A model generated the notes under the pieces. It saw only the letters and a list, made by a program, of their open reading frames with translations, searched no databases and was not told where the DNA came from. A stretch of 64,000 bases of DNA, taken from the NCBI GenBank assembly GCA_910588195.1, contig CAJUPN010000004.1:88800-152799 (forward strand), given 5' to 3'. Each line of letters begins with the position of its first letter. The stretch's first letter is position 1. The translations under genes and the position numbers were made by a program. Source of the DNA: an uncultured Bacilli bacterium. GTDB taxonomy: Bacteria > Bacillota_I > Bacilli_A > RF39 > UBA660. Shown here in pieces: positions 33,469 through 43,503 of the stretch.

Positions 33469-34836
33469 TTAAAAGACTATTCTTTCTTGTACATAATTTT
33501 TTACTTCTTCTACTCGTAAAGTTATTTGTTCCATTGTATCACGATCCCTTAAAGTAACTGTTCCATTATTTATAGTTTCATCATCAACAGTTAAACACCA
33601 AGGAGTACCAATCGCATCAGCTCTTCTATAACGTTTACCAATATTAGCTGTTTCATCATAACTAACCATAAAATATTTACTTAACTCTTCATATATTTCT
33701 AAGGCTTTTTCTGAGTGATTTTTCTTTATTAAAGGTAAAACATTAACTTTATAAGGTGCTAGTACAGGATTTAATTTTAATACTTCTCTTGTATCTCCAC
33801 CCTCTAACTCTTCTACATTATATGCCTCATCTAAAACAGCTAAAACTGTTCTATCAAGACCATAAGTAGATTCGATAATATAAGGAATAAATTTTTCATT
33901 TGTTTCAGAATCTAAATAATTTTGAGAAACTCCTGAATATTCTTGATGGCGAGTTAAATCATAATTAGTACGATTATGAGTACCATTAATTTCTCCCCAT
34001 CCAAAATTAAACTTATACTCTATATCACAAGCTTCTTTAGCATAAAAAACCAACTTTTCATGATCATGATATCTTAACTTATCTTCAGGTAATCCTAAAT
34101 CCATAAAAAACTTTTTACCATATTCTTTAAAATATTGATATAGTTCTGAATCTGTTCCTTCTTTACAGAAAGTCTGATATTCCATTTGTTCAAATTCAAT
34201 AGTTCTAAATGTAAAATTTCCTGGAGTTATTTCATTTCTAAAAGCTTTACCAATTTGCCCAATTGAGAAAGGCAACTTTGCACGCATAGTTCTTTGAACA
34301 TTTAAGAAGTTAACATATTCTCCTTGTGCATTTTCTGGTCTTAAATAAATAGTATTCTTAGAATCATTTGTAACACCTCTTTGTGTTTGAAACATCAAAT
34401 TAAATTGTCTTATATCAGTAAAATTTGACTTACCACATTTAGGACATGGAACCTTATTATCTCTTAAAAACTCCATCATTTCATCTTGACTCATCGAATC
34501 TCCCTTACTAGAGTTAGTAAAGTCATTTATTAAATTATCTACACGATGTCTTGTCTTACATTCTTTACAGTCAGCAAGTGGATCAGAAAATCCTTGAACA
34601 TGACCAGATGCTTCCCATACTCTAGGATGCATAAGAATGTCTGCATCAACTTCATAAGCATTACGTCGCATCTGAATAAATCTTTTTCTCCAACAATCTT
34701 TAATTGTATTTTTTAATCTTGCACCAAGTGGACCATAATCCCAAGTATTTGCAAGACCTCCATATATTTCACTTCCTTGAAAAATATATCCATATTGTTT
34801 ACAAAAATTAACTAATTCTTCCATATTTTTTGCCAT
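33469..34836 (-). CDS. glyQS: Glycyl-tRNA synthetase (single-chain, alpha2 type)
   Basis: About 455 residues from ATG 34836 (MAKNMEELV), with GAGAGG upstream. A class II synthetase: FQGSEIYGGLANTWDYGPLG, the zinc-site pairs CKECKTRH and CPKCGKSNF, motif 2 FRNEITPGNFTFRTIEFEQME, and motif 3 near ESTYGLDRTVLAVL. The C-terminal anticodon domain ends with DDETINNGTVTLRDRDTMEQ. This is the dimeric form used by Bacilli and Mollicutes relatives, rather than the alpha2-beta2 GlyQ/GlyS enzyme. It begins 4 bp after the TGA of the LOG-like gene, so they share a transcript. Confidence 0.96.
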   Translation of the reverse strand: MAKNMEELVNFCKQYGYIFQGSEIYGGLANTWDYGPLGARLKNTIKDCWRKRFIQMRRNAYEVDADILMHPRVWEASGHVQGFSDPLADCKECKTRHRVDNLINDFTNSSKGDSMSQDEMMEFLRDNKVPCPKCGKSNFTDIRQFNLMFQTQRGVTNDSKNTIYLRPENAQGEYVNFLNVQRTMRAKLPFSIGQIGKAFRNEITPGNFTFRTIEFEQMEYQTFCKEGTDSELYQYFKEYGKKFFMDLGLPEDKLRYHDHEKLVFYAKEACDIEYKFNFGWGEINGTHNRTNYDLTRHQEYSGVSQNYLDSETNEKFIPYIIESTYGLDRTVLAVLDEAYNVEELEGGDTREVLKLNPVLAPYKVNVLPLIKKNHSEKALEIYEELSKYFMVSYDETANIGKRYRRADAIGTPWCLTVDDETINNGTVTLRDRDTMEQITLRVEEVKNYVQERIVF

Positions 34837-34840
34837 AATA

Positions 34841-35401
34841 TCATATCCTCTCTTCTTCATTATCTTTTATTCTCAAGTATCTTTCTAAACTTTTTATATC
34901 ATTCACTATACTAAATAATTTTATGTCCTCTTTACTCAAAAATTCATGGGAGTGAACACTCTCTAAAAACTTAAGTAAAGGAGTATAATAATTATCATAA
35001 TTGAATAATATAATTGGTTTCTTATCATTCCTTTTCTTAGTTTCTTCAATTAAACTAAAGAATATATTTATTGAATCTATCCCACCAGGAAGAATAAGAA
35101 TCATATCAGAAGCTTGATAAATAAGTTTATTTCTTTCAAAAGTAGATGGTAAAACTTCATAGGCATCAACCTCAATATTTTCCAAAACTTTAGAATCATG
35201 AACATCTAAAATTGCTTTTATCTTTCCTGATTCATACCTATAAGTCATATAGCATTTCAAAGAACAACCTGTATCATAGCCACCAAAAATTAACTTATGG
35301 TTAAGTCTAACCAAAGATGTTGCAACATCACTTGCTAAATTTCGATATTTTATTTCAACATTTTCTTCCCCTGAACATGCAACAAATACTTTCAAAAGCA
35401 T
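34841..35401 (-). CDS. LOG/Rossmann-like protein with degenerate motifs
   Basis: About 186 residues. The pattern KVFVACSG...NLASDVATSLVRLNHKLIFGGYDTG followed by ERNKLIYQASDMILILPGGIDSINIFFSLIEE follows LOG (cytokinin-riboside hydrolase-like) proteins, but the hallmark PGGxGTxxE is altered to PGGIDSINI and the GG(G)xxGLM loop is GGYDTG. Activity is doubtful. The start is uncertain: AGGAG lies one base before ATG 35401 but seven before an in-frame TTG at 35395, which may be the real start. The gene ends in TGA and is co-transcribed with glyQS behind a structured leader. Confidence 0.65.
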   Translation of the reverse strand: MLLKVFVACSGEENVEIKYRNLASDVATSLVRLNHKLIFGGYDTGCSLKCYMTYRYESGKIKAILDVHDSKVLENIEVDAYEVLPSTFERNKLIYQASDMILILPGGIDSINIFFSLIEETKKRNDKKPIILFNYDNYYTPLLKFLESVHSHEFLSKEDIKLFSIVNDIKSLERYLRIKDNEEERI

Positions 35402-35527
35402 TCTCCTTTCAAAGAACAAAAAAGAACAAAGCGTATGGGTGCAAATACCTGCACTGTCCCACCATACTTTGTTCTCTGATTTTCAAATTATATAGCTCGA
35501 GGTTTCCAAGCCCGTCATCACTTTTAT
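35402..35527 (-). promoter_or_regulatory. Structured leader with terminator-like hairpin (candidate attenuator or riboswitch)
   Basis: The 125-nt leader of the LOG-like/glyQS unit contains a long hairpin: AGAACAAAG pairs with CTTTGTTCT and GTATGG with CCATAC, enclosing a GTGCA/TGCAC stem. On the minus strand it runs directly into a T-run just before the ribosome binding site. The 5' part includes GACGGGCTTGGAAACC. I cannot match it to a known riboswitch or T-box. Confidence 0.5.
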
Positions 35528-35533
35528 AGATAT

Positions 35534-35562
35534 ATTATAATACTTTTTTTATTATTTGTCGA
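35534..35562 (-). promoter_or_regulatory. Promoter of the LOG-like/glyQS unit
   Basis: On the minus strand TCGACA (35557-35562), 17 bp and TATAAT (35534-35539). Confidence 0.7.
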
Positions 35563-35564
35563 GA

Positions 35565-37523
35565 CTATAATTTAGATGTAGGAAATAATTTAAGTTCATA
35601 ACCATCCATTGATCTATTTTCACTATTGGCTCTATTAAATTCATCTTCCATTGAAGGAACATATATACTAATTCCTATACTTAATTGCTCCAAGAAAGAT
35701 TTATAAGTTATTTCAGTTATAAGTCCATCTTCAACATCTTTTTTCAAACACATATTTATTTCTTGTAATAATGGAATTGCATCTTCTCCATATGAAATAA
35801 GTCCATATAAATAAACAGCTTTTGAATGATCTATACTGTTACCACTCATATATTTCATTAAATCAAACATATCATAAGTGGCTAACTGACTGTTAGTTCC
35901 ATTAATAATAAAATCTACAATATCATCAGTACCAAAATTATTTGAATCATTTAAAGCATTAGCATAAAAATATAATAATTCTCTATCTCTAACATTTGAA
36001 TAATCTAAATTACCTTCTCTACTAGCAAAATAATTATTTAATATTTCACGATAAACTTGCTTTGATACATCTTTATAACTATCTTTTTCTTGACTAAAGT
36101 ATAAATAACATTCTGTTCTATTCTCATATATTCTTACATATGGAGAAAACATATTAGAAGATAATTCACAGTCAGAAGTTATATTTCCAAAAATAGCCTC
36201 TTTAATTTGCTCTGCACAATCAAATGTCTCTTTTCCATCACCTGTAATTACCTCAGGATTATCCAAATTTATATTATCATAAATCCCAAAACCAGCAGCT
36301 AAAATAGCATTTAAATCTTTTCCTTCAAGAATATTTATAACTGCACTTTCATTGAACGATAAAATATTAGAAAGTAAACATATTTTAGGATTATCTGAAA
36401 CTATATTATTTTTAAAATTAAATAATTCAGAAGCTATTAAAGGAGCATTTTTATTTCCTTTTAATAAACTTTCAATATCTTTAATTTCAAGAGTATTTAA
36501 TTTAGAAAAATCCATATCTTTAATATTATTCATAATAAGTTCATATGTTCTATTAGATAAATCATAAGAATATAACTTTCCAAAATAAATTGCTAATTCT
36601 TCTTTTACTGCCGAATTTATTGTAGTATTAGCATTAACAGTATTCCAAAATACATTCATTGCATCTTGATCTTGTTCAATGTGAATTTCATTACTTAAAT
36701 GATTATCATAATAGTTTTTTCCGAAAGACATAATGATTGATAAACCTACTATAGCAATGGTAACTGCTACTGCCTTTTTATTTACATTAAATCTTATTCC
36801 CTTTTTCATACTTCTTGAAGATTTAACTTTATGCATTTTAGGTTTACGAACTTTTTCTTTTTTTACTTTTTTCGCTTGCTTTTCTTTCTTTATCTTTGCT
36901 TTAGACTTACGAGACTTGAATATTTTATGAAATAATCCTCTTTTTCTGCATCCATAATCTAATGGCGTGAACTTTGTATTAATTGTGACTAATCCTTTTG
37001 TCGTTATTTCATCTTCAGTAGCTGGTGTTACCTCATCATCAAGAGACATAAATTCTAGCTCTTCTGACTCATCTTCTGGACTATTTCCAATAAAATGATA
37101 ATCATCTTCAGCTTGTTCAACTATTTCCTCTTTTAAAGAAGGCTCAACACTTGCCTGTTTTGAAGCTAAAGAATTATTAATAATTTCCTCTAGTTCTCTT
37201 AAAACTCTCTCATCATCTGACACTTCATATTTTGAAGCCCTAGCTCTTACAGCCTTGACAATTTTTTCTTCTTCACGCCCCAAAGTATCTGTTTTAGATT
37301 TTTTACTAATATCTTTTCTTCCTAAAATAGATTTTTTAGTTTGTCCCTTCTTATCTACAATAGAATCATTTACTTTAGAGGCTATAGAATATAAATTATA
37401 TTCAGCTTCATCAATAAAGACTTCTTCTCCTGTTTCTAAATTTTTCTTAATAAAAAAACCATCTCTTAAAAATACTTCATAGCGTACGCCATATTCTACA
37501 AGAATACAAACACCTTTTTTCAT
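35565..37523 (-). CDS. Membrane-anchored protein of unknown function, large extracellular domain
   Basis: 652 residues. An N-terminal soluble part (about 1-220) with acidic stretches is followed by a very basic segment (KSRKSKAKIKKEKQAKKVKK) and one transmembrane helix near 250-270 (AVAVTIAIVGLSIIMSFG). The remaining 380 residues are helical and outside the cell by the positive-inside rule. No catalytic motif recognised. The size and layout resemble the SleB-like protein in the sigK element (cytoplasmic coil, one span, external domain), but the external domains differ. Confidence 0.6.
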   Translation of the reverse strand: MKKGVCILVEYGVRYEVFLRDGFFIKKNLETGEEVFIDEAEYNLYSIASKVNDSIVDKKGQTKKSILGRKDISKKSKTDTLGREEEKIVKAVRARASKYEVSDDERVLRELEEIINNSLASKQASVEPSLKEEIVEQAEDDYHFIGNSPEDESEELEFMSLDDEVTPATEDEITTKGLVTINTKFTPLDYGCRKRGLFHKIFKSRKSKAKIKKEKQAKKVKKEKVRKPKMHKVKSSRSMKKGIRFNVNKKAVAVTIAIVGLSIIMSFGKNYYDNHLSNEIHIEQDQDAMNVFWNTVNANTTINSAVKEELAIYFGKLYSYDLSNRTYELIMNNIKDMDFSKLNTLEIKDIESLLKGNKNAPLIASELFNFKNNIVSDNPKICLLSNILSFNESAVINILEGKDLNAILAAGFGIYDNINLDNPEVITGDGKETFDCAEQIKEAIFGNITSDCELSSNMFSPYVRIYENRTECYLYFSQEKDSYKDVSKQVYREILNNYFASREGNLDYSNVRDRELLYFYANALNDSNNFGTDDIVDFIINGTNSQLATYDMFDLMKYMSGNSIDHSKAVYLYGLISYGEDAIPLLQEINMCLKKDVEDGLITEITYKSFLEQLSIGISIYVPSMEDEFNRANSENRSMDGYELKLFPTSKL

Positions 37524-37586
37524 AATAATATCCCCTTTAAGTGAAGCATATTATACTAAATTTTTTTTAATAATGCAAATTTATAC

Positions 37587-39770
37587 CTATATTCGAAGTG
37601 GATTTATATCAATATCAACAGAAATATCACGATTCATAGCGTATTCTTTATCAATAAAATCGATAGCTGGTTTGATATTTTCATCAAATTTATACTTAAT
37701 TATAATTTGAAATCGAAAAACATTATTTACTTTAAAAGGAGAAGCAGTGGTTGGTCCAAGAACTTTACTAGACTCATTTAAACTTCTTCTCAAATATTGA
37801 ACAACCTTATTAGCTTCAGTACTTAAAATATCATAATCTTTACTACTTACTCTTATTAAAACTAAATAACAATACGGTGGGTAACTAAGCATATGTCTTA
37901 CCCCCATCTCATAAGTATAATTTCCCATATAATCCGCATTTTTAACAAAATTTAATGTCTTATTTTCAGGATTAAAGGTTTGAATAATTACCTTTCCTTT
38001 CAAATTACCTCTACCCGCTCTTCCAGATACTTGGGTAAGCAAATTAAAAGTATTTTCTCCACTTCTAAAATCAGGTAAATTTAAAGATTCATCAGCATTA
38101 ACTACCCCAACTAAAGTTACATTAGGAAAATCAAGCCCCTTAGCAATCATCTGTGTTCCAATTATAATATCATATTTATGTGCTTCTATATCCTTAATAA
38201 TTCTTTCATGGCTTCCCTTCTTAGATGTTGTATCTGTATCCATCCTAACGACTGAATAAGAAGGATATAATGTTTTTACAAACTCCTCTACTTTTTCAGT
38301 ACCTAAGCCATAATCATCAATTGATTTTTCCTGACAATTAGGACAAATATCACTTTTTATAACTGTATAGCCACAGTAATGACATCTAAGATGATTTTTG
38401 GTCTTATGATATGTTAAAGAAATATCACAATGGGGACATTTGTAAGTATAGCCACAACTAAGACAAGTTATAATATTTGAATACCCTCTTCTATTAATAA
38501 GGAGCATCACTTGTTCATGAGCCTCTAAACATTGCATTATGGAAATCTTTAATTCATCACTTAAAATCATATTTCTTTTTCTAACTTCTTTAGACATGTC
38601 AACAATAGAAATATCTGGTAATGAAGATGAACCTATTCGTCTATTTAAAGGTATAAACTTATACACATTTTTTTTAGCTCGTGCCATTGTTTCAAAAGAT
38701 GGAGTTGCACTACCTAAAACTAATGGACAATTATTATATTTACAACGCCATTTAGCAATATCTAGAGCATGATATCGTGGGTTATTATCTTGTTTATAAG
38801 TTTGAGAGTGCTCTTCATCAATTATTATTATTCCTAAATTTTTAACAGGAGTAAATATAGCAGAACGTGTTCCAACAACAACATGAACCTCGCCATTCAT
38901 AATCTTTTTATACTCATCATACTTTTCTCCATCGGATAAACTAGAATGAAATATAGCAACATCAGAACCAAAACGACGATAAAATCTTTCTACAATTTGT
39001 GTTGTTAAAGAAATCTCTGGAACTAACATGATTGCACATTTATCATCTTTTATAACTTCATTTATCAAATGCATATACACCTCAGTCTTCCCACTACCTG
39101 TAATACCATGGAGAAGTGCTATATATTCTTCATCTTTATGGGAGATAATCTCTTTATAAGCATTTTCTTGTTCTTCATTTAAAGAATATGCACTATCTAT
39201 TTCTGAATTATAATTAATTCTATAGACCTGATTTCTTACTTCTCTAACTAATCCAAGTTCAATTAACTTCTTGAGACTTGACCCATTAACATCTTTTTTT
39301 AAAACAGGATTTTCTCTTATTAATTCAAGTAATTCAACTTGTTTTTTTGCCTTCTTTAGATTATTAAAAATAAATTCATTTATTTCATCATCAGAACAAG
39401 CAATTTCAACCATTACCTCATACTTATTATAATCTTCTTTTGCATTAGAAACTTTCATACTAGTTGGAAGCATCGTTTGATATGCACTTATCAAACTACA
39501 TAAGGTTAATTCTTTAATATGCTTACCCAAATCTAACATCTCTTCATTTAATTTAAGTTCTTTTGTTACTACATCTTTTATATCTTTAACCTCAGTTAAA
39601 GGAACTTCATTACTTATGCTAAGTACAAATCCATTAATATTTTGTTTTCCAAAAGGAACATTAACTTTTACACCAACAGAAACTATTCCAATTAAATTAT
39701 CTGGAATACGATAAGTAAATGTATGATCTAAAGACTTAACTCCATATTGTACTAACACATTTGCATACAT
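37587..39770 (-). CDS. priA: Primosomal protein N' (PriA helicase)
   Basis: About 727 residues from ATG 39770 (GGTGAT upstream; the open frame begins at a TTG four codons earlier). The N-terminal 3'-DNA-binding domain (VLVQYGVKSLDHTFTYRIPD) is followed by the helicase: Walker A GITGSGKTEVYM, DEEHSQTYKQ, GSATPS, and the zinc-binding insertion CLSCGYTYKCPHC...CHYCGYT...CPNC. Late motifs IGTQMIAKGLDFPNVTLVGV and QVSGRAGRG complete it. PriA restarts stalled forks. Confidence 0.96.
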   Translation of the reverse strand: MYANVLVQYGVKSLDHTFTYRIPDNLIGIVSVGVKVNVPFGKQNINGFVLSISNEVPLTEVKDIKDVVTKELKLNEEMLDLGKHIKELTLCSLISAYQTMLPTSMKVSNAKEDYNKYEVMVEIACSDDEINEFIFNNLKKAKKQVELLELIRENPVLKKDVNGSSLKKLIELGLVREVRNQVYRINYNSEIDSAYSLNEEQENAYKEIISHKDEEYIALLHGITGSGKTEVYMHLINEVIKDDKCAIMLVPEISLTTQIVERFYRRFGSDVAIFHSSLSDGEKYDEYKKIMNGEVHVVVGTRSAIFTPVKNLGIIIIDEEHSQTYKQDNNPRYHALDIAKWRCKYNNCPLVLGSATPSFETMARAKKNVYKFIPLNRRIGSSSLPDISIVDMSKEVRKRNMILSDELKISIMQCLEAHEQVMLLINRRGYSNIITCLSCGYTYKCPHCDISLTYHKTKNHLRCHYCGYTVIKSDICPNCQEKSIDDYGLGTEKVEEFVKTLYPSYSVVRMDTDTTSKKGSHERIIKDIEAHKYDIIIGTQMIAKGLDFPNVTLVGVVNADESLNLPDFRSGENTFNLLTQVSGRAGRGNLKGKVIIQTFNPENKTLNFVKNADYMGNYTYEMGVRHMLSYPPYCYLVLIRVSSKDYDILSTEANKVVQYLRRSLNESSKVLGPTTASPFKVNNVFRFQIIIKYKFDENIKPAIDFIDKEYAMNRDISVDIDINPLRI

Positions 39771-39813
39771 AAGTATCACCAATTTAATTGTATCATAAAA
39801 ATATTATTTTACA

Positions 39814-39838
39814 TAAAAAAAGAAGAATTTCTTCTTCT
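39814..39838 (-). terminator. Terminator after the 658-aa zinc-ribbon protein
   Basis: A short AAGAAG/CTTCTT stem followed on the minus strand by seven T, at the gene's end. Confidence 0.5.
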
Positions 39839-41814
39839 TATAAACATAAACTTGGATCAATAGTACAATCAACTGCACCATTTCCATCAATTCCTGAATC
39901 AGGTAAAACATCATCAACAACTGGTGGAGTAATAGATATACCATCATTTAAATAAATACTTATTATTGTTGGAAGATATAATCCTATTTTACCAGCAGAT
40001 TGACTAGCCATTAAAATATTTTGTTTATCCTCTTCAGTTAAATATTTTTTATTTATACTATTCTTAACATTAACTTTCGCTTCTTTTGGATTAACATCTT
40101 GAATATCACTCATTGAAAAATTAACATTATAAGCTTGCCCTTCGTTATAGATAACAGCACCTATTTTAAAAGTTTTCTCACGTGTTGTACTAGTATTTTT
40201 CTTTGTAGATTCGTAAGTTATATCAAAAATATTTTGTGAACCTTCTTTATAAGATACTCCATAACCATTAGCAGTTGGATAAAATTCCATTAAATCACTT
40301 TCAGAACTAATTCTAATTCCAATTAATTCTTCTCCAAACATTGCAGTACAAATTTCAATATTAACATCTTTCATTCCTGCAGCCGTCTTTTCATAATCAA
40401 CATCTTCTAAACTTTTTTTAAATTCTTCTTCAGACATATCAGCAAACTTAGAGGCTTCGCTTATAAACTTCTTATTATTAGCTAAACTTTGGAACATCCT
40501 TTTAAAGAAAATTTTACGATTATTTTCATTAAATCTTATTTTAATAATATTAGCTTTTTTACTACCACTATTATGTATATTTACATTTCCTACAGTTTGA
40601 GTATTATTCATACCCTTAAGCCCACTAGCAAAAGCTGTTTTTAAAGCATTGATCATAGAAACATAATCAACATTATTTTGTTCATTAGTATCAAATAATG
40701 TTCTCAATCCTTCTATTTCATCATAAATATAGTTTTCATAATAATTTTGAAATAAAACATACATTCTAGATTCATTCAAATAAATTTCTAAATTAACAGG
40801 ATTATCAATTAATTCTTCTCCTAAATTTAAACTAGATAGATTAATTGTATAATCTATTGCTTTACCACTTAAATCAACAGCATAAGTTCCATTAACTTTA
40901 GCAGCTAAATTTTGATCTGCAGAACTGATTGAAAAATCAACATCATATGTTCCACTAGTTTTTTCTATTTTATCATTTGTTATAGACTTAGTCCCCATCG
41001 TAAGTGCTGATACAATCGCATTAATTCTCCTATCTGATGATTTATATTGACTACTATAGTAAAAATAAGCAACACCACCAATAATAGCTAATACTAATAC
41101 TACAGCAATTATTATAATTAAATTTCTCTTATTCTTCTTTTTAACATCTTCATTAGATAAAGTATTACCTAGTTTAACAGATTCCCCACTTGGTGCAATA
41201 AATTCTGGATTTATAGCATTTGAAACTTGTTGATTTTGTAAAACATTCTCTGTGTTCTGACTTGGAAGATTCTCCACTTGAGAAGTTTCCATTACACTAG
41301 AATTATTTTCTGGTATATTATTTTGTGAAACAGGAGTTTCTTGATTTTGTACTTGCATCAGTTGTTCTGGAGCACTGTATCCAACACCCTCACTTTGAAG
41401 CGTACTTTGATTATAAAAAACAGGTTGACCAACATTCTGTTGATTAAAATTATCAGAAAGAGTAACCTCGTTAGGAGTTACAGGCTGACTCACAACATTA
41501 GGTACAGCAGCTACTTGATTAACTTGCCCTTGAGTTTCAACACCTAAAGTATTAACTGTTGAATTATTACTTTCTAAAACACTTGGATTATTATTAGAAG
41601 TCTCTGATACATTTTCATTAACTCCCATATTTTGGTTAACCACATTACTAGTATCCATATTTTGATCTTGTGGTAAAACTGGATTTTCTGGTACTGTTGG
41701 TAAAACTGAAGTATCTGTCGGCACAGTCCCGCTATTTGGATTAGCATTGCTATTGCATATTGGACATACAACTGAACCATCAGGTATTTCATTATTACAA
41801 TTTATACATCTCAT
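39838..41814 (-). CDS. Zinc-ribbon membrane protein with Gln/Asn-rich linker
   Basis: 658 residues. An N-terminal zinc ribbon (CINCNNEI...CPICNSN) is followed by a Gln/Asn/Ser/Val-rich disordered linker to about residue 230, a transmembrane helix (about 232-254, LIIIIAVVLVLAIIGGVAYFYY) and a 390-residue extracellular domain. The zinc ribbon-TM-external domain plan is shared with the next gene upstream and resembles TcaA-like proteins of Firmicutes. The role is not known. It lies 64 bp downstream of its paralogue. Confidence 0.7.
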   Translation of the reverse strand: MRCINCNNEIPDGSVVCPICNSNANPNSGTVPTDTSVLPTVPENPVLPQDQNMDTSNVVNQNMGVNENVSETSNNNPSVLESNNSTVNTLGVETQGQVNQVAAVPNVVSQPVTPNEVTLSDNFNQQNVGQPVFYNQSTLQSEGVGYSAPEQLMQVQNQETPVSQNNIPENNSSVMETSQVENLPSQNTENVLQNQQVSNAINPEFIAPSGESVKLGNTLSNEDVKKKNKRNLIIIIAVVLVLAIIGGVAYFYYSSQYKSSDRRINAIVSALTMGTKSITNDKIEKTSGTYDVDFSISSADQNLAAKVNGTYAVDLSGKAIDYTINLSSLNLGEELIDNPVNLEIYLNESRMYVLFQNYYENYIYDEIEGLRTLFDTNEQNNVDYVSMINALKTAFASGLKGMNNTQTVGNVNIHNSGSKKANIIKIRFNENNRKIFFKRMFQSLANNKKFISEASKFADMSEEEFKKSLEDVDYEKTAAGMKDVNIEICTAMFGEELIGIRISSESDLMEFYPTANGYGVSYKEGSQNIFDITYESTKKNTSTTREKTFKIGAVIYNEGQAYNVNFSMSDIQDVNPKEAKVNVKNSINKKYLTEEDKQNILMASQSAGKIGLYLPTIISIYLNDGISITPPVVDDVLPDSGIDGNGAVDCTIDPSLCL

Positions 41815-41878
41815 ATTTTTTCCCTCTTTACTATTCTATCTATTAATATAATAATATATTTACATCTTTATATCAAGG

Positions 41879-43357
41879 TTATTCTGCACTTTCTGGAGCT
41901 TTTACCAAATTTGCAGGACAAGATATAATACGATCATTATAAGTACAACTACAATTTTCTTCTGAATCATTACAAACACAATTTAAATCTGGAGTACATT
42001 TTTCTTTATAATAATCACGAATTTTATCAATAAAAGTTATGTCTTTCAAATAATAAGATGTATTACTTTTAACTTTTATATAATCTTCTTCCGTAAAATC
42101 TTTTATATTTTTAAATGTTTCAATATCTTGTTTTTTAACCTTAGTTTGCTTATCTTCTTCTAAATAAATATTTAAATCAGTTACATAATCATCTGTATCA
42201 ATTGTAATATCATAATTTTTCTCTGTTAAATTTTCAAGTTCTTTTATTTTAGAAGCAAAAGTAAGTGAATAAACATTTTTCTCTCCTTCAAAATAATCTA
42301 AATAATATTTAGTTTCTCCAATATCAAAAACATATTTTAAAGGAAGCTCATCTTCTTCAACTAATACTTCAATACGATAAACTTTTGAATTAGTAAAATA
42401 AATTGAAACTGTAGTTTTATTAGTTGAGTTACTACTATATTTATATTCACTAGTAGTTATATAATTCTCAATAGTTTTTATAATATCTGTATCTTTTTTA
42501 TCTTTAATTCTTGCCATTTCATTAACAAAATTAACATCTTCTTTTAATTCAGTTAAAAAACTTTTAATAAAATTTAATTTCCCTTGATTATCTAATATTA
42601 AAGAACGTTTAGTGACATTTTTTTCTTTCCCCAAATATGTAATACTTGCACTTTCGGTTTTATAATTCATTTGCTTCAAAGCAACATCCATTGCATCTGT
42701 AGTACCTATTACTAAAGAATATAAATCATAATTTTTTGTTTTTAATAAACCACTTGTATCTTCTATTGGAAAATATAAATATTCATCCCCATAAATTTGA
42801 TTACTTTGAAAATAGATATTATTATCTTTCATATAAGCATTAAAAACTAAATCTTTAGTATCAATTAAAACTTCACCTGTTTGTTCTTTTGGATCTCTCA
42901 TACTCCCAGTTAAGTTAACAATCTTATTTTTTACATCATAACCATAATTTCCATCAAAAGCTACACTATCATTATTAACTTTTAAAGTAAGTCTATATTT
43001 TCCTGATGAAGAATATTTAGAACCTATATAATTTTCTTCCAAATATTCACTTATTCCAGCTACAACCCTAGTAAATACTTTATAGTCTGGTTCACTACTC
43101 TTAAAAAACATTGATGCTACTAAAGAAATAAAAATAATTATAACTAGTACAATTAAAGCTAAAGCCCCAAAAACAACTTTTCTATTTTTAGGTTCTTTTA
43201 TATAAACTTTTATATCAAATTTACCACTATTATAACTAGTATTATCAATATTACCAAAATCAATCACATTTTCTTTATTTGAATCAACTGAATTATTACA
43301 ATATGGACAAACCTCTGAAACATCTGGTATAAATTTATTACAATTAAAGCATTTCAT
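41879..43357 (-). CDS. Zinc-ribbon membrane protein, paralogue of the next gene
   Basis: 492 residues: zinc ribbon (CFNCNKFI...CPYCNNS) at the N-terminus, a transmembrane helix near 63-87 (VVFGALALIVLVIIIFISLV), and an external domain with repeated 'NYDLYSLVIGTTDAM...' and 'KRSLILDNQGKLNFIKSFL' patterns that also occur in the paralogue (for instance VISALTMGT and KIRFNENNRKIFFKRMF there). A Cys-rich end (CTPDLNCVCNDSEENCSCTY) is unusual and probably disulfide-bonded or metal-binding. Confidence 0.7.
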   Translation of the reverse strand: MKCFNCNKFIPDVSEVCPYCNNSVDSNKENVIDFGNIDNTSYNSGKFDIKVYIKEPKNRKVVFGALALIVLVIIIFISLVASMFFKSSEPDYKVFTRVVAGISEYLEENYIGSKYSSSGKYRLTLKVNNDSVAFDGNYGYDVKNKIVNLTGSMRDPKEQTGEVLIDTKDLVFNAYMKDNNIYFQSNQIYGDEYLYFPIEDTSGLLKTKNYDLYSLVIGTTDAMDVALKQMNYKTESASITYLGKEKNVTKRSLILDNQGKLNFIKSFLTELKEDVNFVNEMARIKDKKDTDIIKTIENYITTSEYKYSSNSTNKTTVSIYFTNSKVYRIEVLVEEDELPLKYVFDIGETKYYLDYFEGEKNVYSLTFASKIKELENLTEKNYDITIDTDDYVTDLNIYLEEDKQTKVKKQDIETFKNIKDFTEEDYIKVKSNTSYYLKDITFIDKIRDYYKEKCTPDLNCVCNDSEENCSCTYNDRIISCPANLVKAPESAE

Positions 43358-43430
43358 GCCATTCCCACTTTCCTATTACTCTTATAATAAGTATAAAATA
43401 AAATATTTGAAAGTTCAATTAAATTTTATC

Positions 43431-43459
43431 TTGACCGCATCGAACAAATGTATTATATT
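43431..43459 (+). promoter_or_regulatory. SOS-type promoter of uvrX-yolD
   Basis: TTGACC (43431-43436), 17 bp and TATATT (43454-43459). The spacer holds CGAACAAATGTATT (43441-43454), matching the first ten positions of the Gram-positive LexA box CGAACRNRYGTTCG and losing part of the second half-site. Confidence 0.6.
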
Positions 43460-43503
43460 AAACTTGAGAGAAATCTTTAATTACAAAATTGGAGATGGTT
43501 ATA

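Noticed and set aside
35402..35527. Glycine T-box riboswitch
   Set aside because: The leader is too short and lacks the T-box core and specifier loop; only a terminator-like hairpin is evident.
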